This document shows positions 13,038-23,083 of a stretch of 64,000 nt of DNA, in pieces. The notes under the pieces were generated by a model. That model ran no database searches, had not been told where the DNA came from, and saw only the letters and a program-made list of their open reading frames with translations. The position numbers and the translations under genes are program-made. Position 1 is the stretch's first letter. Each line of letters starts with the position of its first letter. Origin of the DNA: Pleurotus djamor (Eukaryota; Basidiomycota; Agaricomycetes; Agaricales; Pleurotaceae); NCBI GenBank assembly GCA_029747585.1, contig JAPEVF010000006.1, forward strand, positions 1 to 64,000, in the 5' to 3' direction.

Positions 13038-14839
13038 ATGGCCGCCAACGAACTTTACACTCCCCTCAGCGACGAGTTCCTCCTACCCACTAATGCAGAC
13101 GTAGGTGGCGTCAACCATCCAGATCCTGGTATGTACATTCCTTTCCAAATCTATACCTCACGCATGGAAGGCTGAGTCAATCGGAAGGACAGGTCTTCCA
13201 TGCACCTATCTCTGCGGTAACTCCCTGGGTCCCATCTCCAAGTCCTCAGAAAGGCTAGTTCATGAAGAGCTTGACGCGTGGCGCCATCGGTAAGTTGCAT
13301 GCATGCAATAGCGTCGAGGCTTATCCCTTCTCATCGGCGGATATTACCAGTGCGGTCGAGGGTCACTTCCACCACCCCTACGGACGGCCTTGGACTAAAA
13401 TCACAGATGCCGTCCATCCCTTGCTTGCGGAAGTAGTAGGTGAGTAGATCATCCAAGGCAGAGAGTGCTGAAAACGAAGCACTTTTTCTCTCGTCCTTTT
13501 CCATTCATACTTGCCGTCGGCCGGAACTTATAATCTCTCTCTGACCGTCAGGGGCCAAGGAGGGAGAGGTAGCATGCATGGGTACATTGACGGCCAACCT
13601 ACACCTCATGATGACAAGCTTCTATAAACCCACGGCGACTAGATTCAAAATTCTGTGTGAAGCCAAGGCATTTCCTTCAGACCAGGTAAGTGCTTCTCAT
13701 CCTATCGTTGGCCTGGCTGACAGGATGCCGTTAGTATGCCTTCGCTTCCCAGGTTCGACTCCACGGCTTTGACCCACAAGATGCTATCATCGAGGTCGCC
13801 CCACGCGATGGGGAGTTTGCCCTTCGTATTGAAGACATAATTGCCACCTTGCAGAAGGAAGGATCCTCAATTGCGTTGGTCCTCTTCAGCGGAATTCAAT
13901 ACTATACTGGACAGTGTTTCCCAATGAAGGAAATAACCACAGAAGCAAAGAAGCAAGTAAGTACTGCGGTGTACCATTGTTTCGATAATCGTATTCACTC
14001 GTCCTGGTTTGCTCGATCAGGGCTGTATCTGCGGCTGGGATCTCGCGCATGCAGTTGGGAACGTGCCTTTATCGCTACATGACTGGGACGTCGATTTTGC
14101 CGTCTGGTGCACTTACAAATATCTTAATTCGGGTCCTGGAGGTATTGCTGGGTTGTTCATGCATGAGAAATGGAACGAATCCGAGGCCCCAAAGTCAGTA
14201 TCCATCATTTCGACGGTGTTTGTGTCGTGGCGTTAACATTCCGTTAGACTAGCAGGCTGGTGGGGCCATGAATTGAATACACGATTCGCTATGCCGCCGA
14301 CGTTCAGTCCCATTCCCGGTGCTCAAGGCTTCCAGCAGTCAAACCCGTCGGCCCTGACGATCGCGTCCCTCCTAGGTTCGCTTGAGGTGTTCCAGAAAGC
14401 TGGCATGCTGGGACCCATCCGAAAGCGTTCCGTTCAGTTGACAGGTGCTTTGGAGAAACTACTTAAACAATCCCAGTACTTTGTTCCTTTGAATGACGCC
14501 GTGAAATACCCATCCGATGGACGGCCTGGCTTCACCATCATCACACCAGAGGATCCTGAATCCCGTGGGTCGCAACTATCGCTCCTCTTTTTACCTCAAG
14601 GATCGGAGGTCATGCGACAGGTCTTCAAGAGCCTTAATGGTCACGGTGTTATTGGGGACAAACGCGAACCTGACGTTATCCGGTTGATGCCTGCGCCGTT
14701 GTATAGCACGCTGAAGGACTGTGAATCTGGNGCCTTTTACCTCGAGAAAGCCTTTGCGGACATTGGGGNTGTNNNGNTNNNNNTTAATTACCGCCGGATA
14801 TNGCAGGCCGGTCTCGNTACGCACAGTATAGTCTTATAG
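13038..14839 (+). CDS. BNA5: Kynureninase
   Basis: Exons 13038-13128, 13193-13289, 13351-13439, 13552-13685, 13735-13956, 14021-14193 and 14248-14839 give 465 residues. This PLP enzyme cleaves 3-hydroxykynurenine to 3-hydroxyanthranilate and alanine in the cytosol. Motifs: [11 protein letters not shown] near residue 35; [29 protein letters not shown]; the Asp of [10 protein letters not shown]; the PLP lysine in [26 protein letters not shown]; and a C-terminal [11 protein letters not shown] run of N's at 14769-14782 sits just before the C-terminus, so the last 15 or so residues and the stop are unreliable. The predicted stop overlaps the stop of the convergent formamidase gene. Confidence 0.95.
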
Positions 14840-15721
14840 ATAAGGAATAATATAATCAGCCAATATCTGCACGTAATCTTGCCCCTTGAGTATATCGTTG
14901 TGCTCGCCGGTCAACTGGTCAAAGTTCTTGGATACGTGGGTGGAGGACGANTCTCCGAGGAGATGGCACAGGCGTTCATACATGGTGCGACTCTGCAACT
15001 CGTCGACGAGGGTATCACCCTTTGAATGTATGAGAAACCAGCGGATGTGACGGGATCGCAGGGCGATGGCTGTGGTTGAGAAAGGGCTATAGTCGTCTAA
15101 TTGNCCAAAGGTATTTGCNATGAACCATTCNTGGTACTTTGGGAAGCTGTCCAGGAGGAGGGGGATGTCGTATATCCCCTCGGACATGATGATAGCTTGG
15201 GCTGCCTCGAGGATGGCTTTAGACGGGGTGAGGGAAGGGGTGACTTCTGAGGAGTCTAAAAATATNGAAGCCAGCATATGGGCGCTGCAGGAATGGCCAA
15301 TGAGAACGAAGCGTTTGGACGAGACCAAGGGCGACGCGAGAATGAAGGCGAGGAAGTCGAGAATGTCNTGAGCATGGCCTGGATGCGTGAAGACAGGGAT
15401 GCCTGGGGGCGGATTGCTTGGNGTCAGCCTGTAATTGGGCACAGCGACCGGGCACAGCGTAATCTGAGCCAGCCTGCGTGCCAAGTCGACATGATCTGCC
15501 TTGTCCTCACTGCAATTTGTCAGTGNCCGGCCTGCTGCGGGATTTTTCAGAGAGAGATAAACATACGATCTCCACGCTCCCCCATGGATAAAACATATCA
15601 GAGGCTTGCCAGCGTCTGAGCCAGCGTCTGAGGCGNCGGTGTGCTGGTACAAGTCCCATCGGCGGAGGGGATCATCGACCGTAGCGGAATAGGAAATGTC
15701 TTTGGCCTCGCGCAGCATCAT
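14834..15721 (-). CDS. BNA7: Kynurenine formamidase (alpha/beta hydrolase)
   Basis: Exons 15721-15567 and 15509-14834 give 276 residues. The enzyme hydrolyses N-formylkynurenine to kynurenine. Evidence: the oxyanion motif HGGAWR, EDKADHVDLARRLAQ, VPNYRL, and the nucleophile elbow GHSCSAHM, where the fourth-fifth residues differ from the usual GHSCGA. Later come the acid region SKGDTLVDE and the catalytic His in GEHNDIL. Two adjacent start codons (15721 and 15718) are equivalent. The neighbourhood with kynurenine monooxygenase and kynureninase supports the formamidase reading over a generic esterase. Several N's fall in codons. Confidence 0.87.
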   Translation of the reverse strand: MMLREAKDISYSATVDDPLRRWDLYQHTXASDAGSDAGKPLICFIHGGAWRSYVYLSLKNPAAGRXLTNCSEDKADHVDLARRLAQITLCPVAVPNYRLXPSNPPPGIPVFTHPGHAXDILDFLAFILASPLVSSKRFVLIGHSCSAHMLAXIFLDSSEVTPSLTPSKAILEAAQAIIMSEGIYDIPLLLDSFPKYXEWFXANTFXQLDDYSPFSTTAIALRSRHIRWFLIHSKGDTLVDELQSRTMYERLCHLLGXSSSTHVSKNFDQLTGEHNDILKGQDYVQILADYIIPYL

Positions 15722-15785
15722 GGATCGGAACGAAAGGCTATTCCAGGAACGTCATCCGTGATGTCATCGTCGGCACCCCAAACCC

Positions 15786-15792
15786 TATATAA
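15786..15792 (+). promoter_or_regulatory. TATA box of PMP3
   Basis: TATATAA lies 61 bp upstream of the PMP3 ATG in a 125-bp divergent spacer shared with BNA7. Spacing suits a short 5' UTR for a highly expressed small gene. Confidence 0.5.
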
Positions 15793-15846
15793 GCAAGCAC
15801 CTGCGCAGTCCGAAATCCCTAGCACGCCTCTTTTTTCACGACCACA

Positions 15847-16280
15847 ATGCCTTTCACCGGTTCAGACATTTGCAAGGTCAGTTTCCAGTNGTAATTCCAC
15901 GCATCCCCTCACTAACATTCCGACAGATCATGTTGGTGCACTTNACCACTCNCATTTCCTCCCGAACTCACCCCTTCCCCTAGCTTCGCCTTTTTCNTGC
16001 CCCCTCTAGGTGTATTCCTCGAGCGCGGTTGCAACGCAGATTTCGTGCGTCTTGGTCGCTTCCGNTTTCTCGCCTCTGCTGATGCCGACCCACTAGTTGA
16101 TCAACATTCTTCTCACATGTCTGGGTTGGATGTACGTTATTCCTTGTCTTGCCTTTCGCTCCCGGCTCACTCCTCGTTCTTTTAGCCCGGGTATCATCCA
16201 CGGTCGGTTCCCAAACATTCAAAGTAACAGCACCCCGCTAAATCTTTCTTCTAGCCCTATACATCATTCTAAAGTACTAG
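15847..16280 (+). CDS. PMP3: Pmp3-family plasma membrane proteolipid
   Basis: Six exons: 15847-15876, 15927-15931, 15984-16044, 16097-16131, 16186-16202 and 16255-16280. They encode only 57 residues, the normal family length. The product starts MPFTGSDICK, has two membrane spans (about residues 11-23 and 33-53), the signature LPPLGVFLERGCNADF, and ends HALYIILKY. Pmp3/UPF0057 proteins modulate membrane potential and salt tolerance at the plasma membrane. Exon 2 is a 5-nt microexon (ATCAT), required to keep frame into the LPPLGVF exon. All introns are 50-54 nt GT-AG. Very compact and easily missed because no exon is longer than 61 nt. Confidence 0.9.
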
Positions 16281-16387
16281 CCTCACGCCTNGCAACGATT
16301 CATGACACACGACCATTCATCTTGTCATATTAGTGTACAATCGTAACAATAAACACAACATGTGTGGCTAGTCTAATTTCTATATCT

Positions 16388-19300
16388 TCAATCACTTTCT
16401 TCACTCTCAGTCGTTTCTGCGTCGCCCGATTCAGCCGCTTCGTCTTCGTCCTCTTCGTCTTCATCACTCTCTTGCTCGTCGAATTGACGGATCATGTGTG
16501 CCCCAACCGTCCAGCACTTCTTCATTTTCTCGGCTTCCTCCTCGGATGCGCAGTTTTCTCCCTTGGACGCTGCTAATTGATGCCAAGCCCGAATGTCTTC
16601 TTCTTCCACAATATCAGTCTGGTATAGCGNGGCTAGAATCTGCCCGAAAAAGGGCATTCTCGTTGAAGTTACACAGTGATTCTGGTGTGAGAANATTATA
16701 TTCANTTCAACAACCCTGCTTGAGAATCCAAGGTCACACACNCNTGTAGCGCACTGATTGTTTCCACCGGGTCCACACCTCCAATCTTATTGATAAGTTC
16801 TCCCCACCTATTGACGACACTGGCTATTTCCTGGCGCTGCCCAGCACCACCACCGTCAACAATCTTGATACGCTCCACAATAGCCGCCACGACCGATTCT
16901 CGAACGCGAGAAATGGGGACATTGCTAGCCATGCGAAGCGTTTTCAGCTCCACGGCGGCATTATCAACCGAATGNCCNTCAGCGAATGCTCGCTCGAGTG
17001 ATTGGTTGACTTCAGCGCGGAATTCTCTTTCGACCATCTTCTCTATTGAAGGGCCTGGGATTGTCGGTGTGTCGGGCATGAGAGAAATTTCCGTGGATGT
17101 CGATTCCGAATCGGTTCCATGAGAGGAATCGTCCTCATCGGAATCGCTGTCGCTTTCTGAGGTGGCGGAGCCAGCATCAGATTCGTCCAGTTCAGAGGCT
17201 TCGTCGCCTAGGTTTAGATGTTCAGTATCACAAACAGATGCTAAAAAGATTAGGATGTACCGAAGCGCATGAACCTGCTGTTGCGGAAGTTATCTGGACT
17301 CTCTTCATCTTCGTCTTCTTGGACCTCTCCTTTGGGCCAAACGAAGGCGTTACATTCTGTGCCCAAGATGCTTACCACGGACTTTTGGTCTATTCAAACA
17401 AGTGATCATCAGTAAAAGTAATCAAGAATTGAGGCGAAGTGATGGATAGAGCATCTTACATTCTTCCAAGTTTTCTTCGTCAGAATCATCTTCATCATCT
17501 TCTGAATCGTCCTCGGAACCCTCTTCTCCTTCTCCCTCTGCATCACTTTCCTCTGTTTCTTTCTTGGAAAGTCGTTCCAGCGGCTCGAGGTTCGCGTTTG
17601 GGCCGACGATAACATCATCGCTCAACAAACATCCACGCTGAATTCGACTCCTCTCGCGCACTTGGACACCAGCGCCGAGTATACTTCGTTCGATGATGCA
17701 GTCCGCACCAACCACAGCACCGTCGAAGAGATACGCATGACTGATGATACTGCGCGGACCGATAATGCAATTCCTTCCTATCACAGACGCATTTACTTGT
17801 GCATCCTCCGCGATATGGCTCGACGGCCCAATAAGGGTGTTGTTCCCAATCTTACACGTCCTGAAAGATAAGAAACAGGGCGGCGATCCGAAAATGGCAT
17901 TTTGAATTATCGTGTACCAGACGGGTCGGACGAACGACACGAAAGAAATCAGAACAACTTTCAAGGAACGCAAACGTCAAAAGGAAAAAGGACGTACCGT
18001 GCCAAGACGACGCTATTATCTTTGGGAATATATTTGTTGCCGCGGATATATTCGTAGACTTGGTCACTAGGGTGGTTGTTGTCTGGAACCATGGGAAACG
18101 TCCATCGTGACAGAATGTCTTTGCTATACAGGGAACAACGAAATCAGAAAATGAAAACGATTGAAATTGACATTGAACGTCAAAAAATAACGAAAGTGTG
18201 AGGGAAGATAGATAATGATGGAAAATAACATGAAGATGAGAAGAAGGAAGAAGTTGGGACAAGGGGTAAGTGGCAGTGGAATGGATGGGAAAAGAATAAC
18301 ATGGAAAATAAGGAATAAGGAAATTTGAAGGGCGAGGAAGCGGAAAACCCGAGTCAACGAACGTACCTGATGGCATCGTAGCTTTTTGTATCCTGCACAC
18401 GAGCAGCGTACCCTTCTTTGGCGATATAGCAATGGATGTTCTTCATCAGTAGATCGGATGTCAAGACGCCATGGACGAAATCCCTGCGGATATCCAAGTA
18501 GTCGAAGTTATCTTGAAACAATGAAGGGACCTAACGTTTCCGACGAAAGCATGAGCAACCACACGGTTTCACTCGTGTCCGAGCTCGAGAGAGGTTGGAA
18601 CGCACCTCAACGGAGCAGACATCAATCTGACAATCAATAAGATCATTCCGAATTTCGATCTTTGGATGTGAAGCAATGATCTCTCGAGGAATGTGTGCGG
18701 CTGATGTACGCGGGTATCCCGTAACAGGTTCATAATGCAAGCATTCTGAAGTATCAGAATCGAGGACGAACACCGAGGATTCGGCTTTTGATCTACAATC
18801 ATATATATCGAAGTGTTAGGAACGCAGGAGGGTGTAAAGATAGATGCGGCTCGGGAACGTACCGTGTACGATGGTTAGGCCCGCTTTCCTTGACCACCAT
18901 GGTCATTATAGCATCTTTGTTCGTCTTCCGACGCTCCTTGTGGACTCTGACCACCTCGTCGATCCGCACATTGCTCACTAGATCTCCCATGACAAGGACA
19001 AAGTCACTTGTCACCAATCCTCGAGTGTAGATGTCTCGCATAGCGTCACCGGGAGAAAACGTCTCTTTGGCAGTCATGACGGGCACGATCTTGATTCCAG
19101 AGCCTGGCTTCGACCATTTCGATTCACTAGTAAAGCATAGACGAGTTAAGCTGTTAAAATGTTGAAGAACAGTACCACGATGGCGGGACTTACCTGATGG
19201 CAGCTTCGACCTGTTCTGAGTGAGACCGACAGATCACGAAAATTTCTTGGACGCCTGCCAGAGCAAGACTCTCGAACGTCCAGTCCAGAAGCGGCGCATT

Positions 19301-19500
19301 GCAGATCGGTAGTAGACACTATGTTGGGGTTGTCGTATAAGATGAGGAGCCTGACAGTCGTAAGGAAGGGTCTCTACACGGGGTTTACGTCTCGTCAATG
19401 GCTTGAATCGCTTGTTGAAGCTGTCGGCGAGAACGACAGCCTGAAGGACCTCTTCATCGTCGTTGATCAAGGGATCTTTCAAAGCGCTCTTGGGTGGCAT
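16388..19500 (-). CDS. GCD6: Translation initiation factor eIF2B, epsilon subunit
   Basis: Exons 19500-19378, 19318-19194, 19126-18863, 18792-18606, 18530-18367, 18123-17998, 17860-17460, 17389-17261, 17207-16743 and 16681-16388 give about 758 residues, normal for the family. It is the catalytic GDP-GTP exchange subunit for eIF2. Visible: the nucleotidyl-transferase-like N-terminus (AVVLADSFNKRF, LLPICNAPLLDWTFESL, FVLVMGDLVSN); left-handed beta-helix repeats (IGPSSHI, VIGRNCIIGP, GAVVGADCIIERSILG); an acidic linker; and a C-terminal W2/HEAT domain (FFGQILA, YQTDIVEEEDIRAW) with the usual acidic tail. The donor of the last intron contains two N's (16742, 16744); reading them as insertions gives CTACAG/GTGTGT. 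Confidence 0.94.
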
Positions 19501-19944
19501 GACGAAGCTTTCAGAAAATGAGGCCCGATAACACTGATCGCTCAATCTAAGTTATGACTCATAAGGACACGACTTCGAGGTTCAGACAAACAGCTTGCTC
19601 AAATGATGGAAATGACTGTCAAGAAATGATTACAGATGAACCTAAAGACATGAAGCACGATCCGAAGGGAATATGGGTATGAATTCAGATCGAATAGGAC
19701 CGGTATTAGGTGAACGAAGAACGGATCAAGCTAGGCGTGATGAGGTAGCAAATCATGGAGAGTAAAGCGGAGGAAGCAGATCCGATGCCTATGGTAATGA
19801 AAACAACAAGAGGGGCAAAATGATGTGGGCACTCCATGTGAGTAGTCATGAGTGAGGAAAAGGTAACCTAAAAGGATAACTCAAGGAAAAAGGCTCGTAA
19901 CGTCATGAAAAATGTCATCCCTGCGTGAGAATCAAACGAGAGAC
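19501..19944. other. Intergenic, 444 bp
   Basis: 5' flank of GCD6 and 3' flank of the next minus-strand gene. No ORF or structured element seen. Confidence 0.4.
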
Positions 19945-21149
19945 TTAGGCGGCAGCAGCCACGACGGGAGCCGCGGGAGGAGCAGGCTCGACAGGCTTCG
20001 TAGGCTCTTCAGCAGCGGGGGCGGCGGGTTCAGCCGGAGCGGGGGTCTCAGCGGCGGGCTCAGAAGCGGGGTTTTCCAATGGCGCAACGGGAGTGGGCTC
20101 ATCAATCTTGGGAGGGTTCTCATCAACCTTAGCGGGGGGAGTGACCTCGTGCTTCCTGGTCGACTTGAAAAGATCGGTGACGCGGGCGGACAGGCGTCTT
20201 CCAACCTTGGAAGGCTTCTTCTCCTCCTTCTGCAGAAGCCAGTCAACCCAGGCCAATGTCCAGTGGGCCAACAAAACGTACCTTCTCTTCCTTGGCCTCC
20301 TCAGCCGCGGGTTCGGCGGCAGCGGGAGCCTCGGCGGTCTCGCTGGACAGAACGTTTAATAACAGAAGTGGCTGACAGAGCGACAAACGTACGTCTCTTT
20401 CACCGGCTCAGCAGCAGGAGCGGCGGGCTCTTCAACCTTGGGGGCCTCAGCAGGTTCGGTGGCCTCGGGAGCCGCGGCGGCCTCTTCAGGCTTCGCAGCT
20501 TCCTCGGTAGCAGCGGGGGCGGGCTGATGGTTGAGAGAAGAAACTATCAATTGACGCAAAGTGGATAATCGGGTTGGGTACAGACCTCGAGTTCTTCCTT
20601 CTTTTTCTCCTTCTTAGGGCTCTTGGGAGCCTTCACCTTCTTCTCGCCCTTGAAAGGAGCGAGGAGTTTCTGGAGGAAGCCCGGAGACTTGGGTCGCTCT
20701 TCCTTAGCTTCACCCTCAGCCTGGGAGCGAAGTCAGGTCTCGTGACTTGTGAAAACAGAAACGTCTAGAAAGGCACTCACCGGCTTGGCTTCTTCCTTGG
20801 CTGGTTCCTCAGTGGCGGGAGCGGCCTCGGCGGCAGGGGCGTCAGACTCAGCGGCGGGAGTTTCCTGATAAGATGTCAACGAGTCAGAGCCGAGCCTAGA
20901 CGAGGCGCGAAGAAAACGCGACTGACCTCAGCCTTTGGTTCTTCAACCTTGGGAGCTTCCTGGATATGGTAACAAGGAGACTTAAGGAACGGAACAAGGG
21001 GGGAAAAAATGGCGTGATGAGAAACGTACGGCAGCGGGCTCCTCAGGTTTAGCAGCCTCAACAACGGGGGTAGGCTCCGGAGCAGGAGTAGCCTCAGGCT
21101 TCTTATCTTCAACGGCGACGACGGGTGCGACGGTCTCGGGGGCAGACAT
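19945..21149 (-). CDS. Disordered Ala/Glu/Pro/Lys-rich protein, unknown function
   Basis: Seven exons (21149-21030, 20959-20927, 20864-20781, 20720-20586, 20523-20393, 20342-20282, 20229-19945) encode 282 residues, all phases consistent. Most of it is Ala/Pro/Glu repeats, predicted disordered. Two short non-repetitive patches stand out: PKSPGFLQKLLAPFKGEKK in exon 4 and KPSKVGRRLSARVTDLFKS in exon 7, both basic-amphipathic and possibly binding surfaces. The string EAPKVEEP occurs in exon 2 and again in exon 5, suggesting internal exon duplication. I do not recognise a named family. Consistent splicing and the long open exons argue that it is a real gene, perhaps cytoskeleton- or membrane-associated, but no function can be assigned. 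Confidence 0.75.
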
Positions 21150-21701
21150 TATTGCGAGAAAGCAAAGGTGAGCTGCGAAAAAAAGAGGGAAAAAAGGTGT
21201 CAGAGCGATAAGGAAAAGAAGAAGAGGCAGACAAGGAAAGGTAGGTACATTTAATAAAGGATTAAGAGGCAAAGAGGGATCGTGCGTGCTACGCAGCGTA
21301 TAGGCCCTGTGAAGGGGGATGATGAGAGTAAAGAAGAAAGAGGAAGGAGGATGAAACAAAAGGCGATGAGAACCGGGCTATTTATGTGGGAGAANGGGGG
21401 GCGTGTGTACAAACAAAGGGAACAACCCTAATTTGATCAGGGTCCTCTTTTTTTTGATGAATTCTTTTCTTCCCTTTCACGTGTGATGTAACGGGATATG
21501 TCTTTTTCCCACGACCACACCGTCCATACTCCATGTCGCGCTAGTCGTCCAGCGTCGTCCGAGTCCTGACTTGGACCAATCAACGCATTCTGCACTAGCC
21601 TCGTCCACCACATCGCATGACGACGCATCCTGTCCTATTAAACTCACACCGACCATGCGAGAGGCGCCCTTCTCTGCCTCCCTCACAGCACCAGCCCAAG
21701 A
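21150..21701. promoter_or_regulatory. Divergent promoter region
   Basis: 552 bp between the disordered-protein gene and the PalI-like gene. It contains an A/T-rich motif (GGCTATTTATG near 21378) that could serve as TATA for the minus-strand gene with a long 5' UTR. Nothing else stands out. Confidence 0.35.
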
Positions 21702-22705
21702 ATGGTGTTGGCCTTTATCGCCCCCGTCTTCCTCCTCATCGCCTTCATCCTCCTCCTCCTCGTGTCCATTTCAGTACCCATCGTATGGCACATTAACCTC
21801 TTTGGCATTGGCGTAAATATGGGCAATGGCTTGGCAAACGTCGGCGCAGCTGGCTATGTCACATTCGGTATCTGGGGCTANTGTATCGACAGAATGGACA
21901 TGCGGCAAGACTTGCTTTCTGCTCATTGAATAATTGGCCTTGNGCTNACTCGTCGTGTCCAGCTTTGGCGGCTTCAACCGAGGCTTGTACGACGAATGCT
22001 CTCCTCCAAGAGTAGGCTATTACTTCGACCCTTGGGTCGCTAATGCTTTGTACGTCTTGCTTTGTATCAATCGACNCCCGCATCTCACANTTCTTACGCT
22101 CAGACGCGTGAATCCCTTTTATTTTGAATACACTATCTCACACTCGGTCACAAGCGCCTTGGTCATGCACGTCTTAGGTTTGTTTATCCGTCCCCAAGCG
22201 ATCGAATGTGTGCTCACACCCATATAACCCAGCTGCTATCCTTACCTGCATCACTCTCGGTGTCTCTGTATTCATGATAATGAAACGTGGAGCTGACGGT
22301 ACCGCTCGTGCTCCCGCGCTCTGCACTCTCATCGTCGGAATCCTTGCTGGCCTCTTTACTACCATCTGCTTCTTGATGGACGTCATATTTATCGCCGTTG
22401 TGCGTGATCGCATCGAGGATCTCAGNAATCGCGTGCTTTACGTCGAATATGGTAACGCCGTAAGTCCCACACGTTCTGGCCCTTCCTTTTACCCTTGCCC
22501 AACCCTGTCTTGGTAGGTTTGGATGACTCTGGTTGCTGCAATCCTCATTTGGATCGGCATGATAGGCGCTTGCTGTGGTATCTTCTCATGCGGAGGAAGC
22601 AGAAGGTTTGCTGTTCTTTCTTTTGCTCATTCATTCATNCATTCTCACACGACAAANCNNTCACCTCCAATTAGGTTCCGCAAGAGCCAACCCGCAGACT
22701 CATAG
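21702..22705 (+). CDS. SUR7/PalI-family four-TM membrane protein
   Basis: Exons 21702-21880, 21963-22049, 22104-22177, 22233-22459, 22517-22605 and 22675-22705 give 228 residues. Topology: an N-terminal membrane span (FLLIAFILLLLVSISVP), an extracellular loop with the family pattern FGIWGY and CSPPRVGYYFD, then three spans (VMHVLAAILTCITLGVSVF, TLIVGILAGLFTTICFL, MTLVAAILIWIGMIGACCG) and a short basic tail. Fungal relatives include PalI/Rim9 of the ambient-pH (Rim) pathway and Sur7 eisosome proteins. The sequence alone does not separate these. The first intron's donor carries an N at 21881; G there would make a normal GT donor. Confidence 0.83.
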
Positions 22706-23083
22706 ACCCTCCAAGCTCCCCCATCACACGAAACTCCGAGAGAACGAACACCTGAGATACCCATATTTAGCCGTCACTCCTTCCAATCCCCGTGGACGAT
22801 NTACAGTGAAATTATATCCCCTTTTTGTGTATCATCTACTGGTGCTGTATACTTAAAATGTATAACTAACCGCTTGTAATCGCCCTATAACCATGCGTTG
22901 TCNAAATGCTAATNATTCTGATAAGTATCCCGCCGTGATTCATGAATTCTCGATAATCGATTGGATCAAACAGTATGTGATGGCGACATCCAAATACACC
23001 CACTATTTGGGNTATACATTNTCCGATATAGAGAGCTCAGTGTCTCCACGGACCTACGATAGGGTTCTGGAGTATNCCCGACT
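22706..23083. other. Intergenic, convergent 3' flanks
   Basis: 378 bp between the PalI-like gene and NOP2 stops. No feature recognised. Confidence 0.4.
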
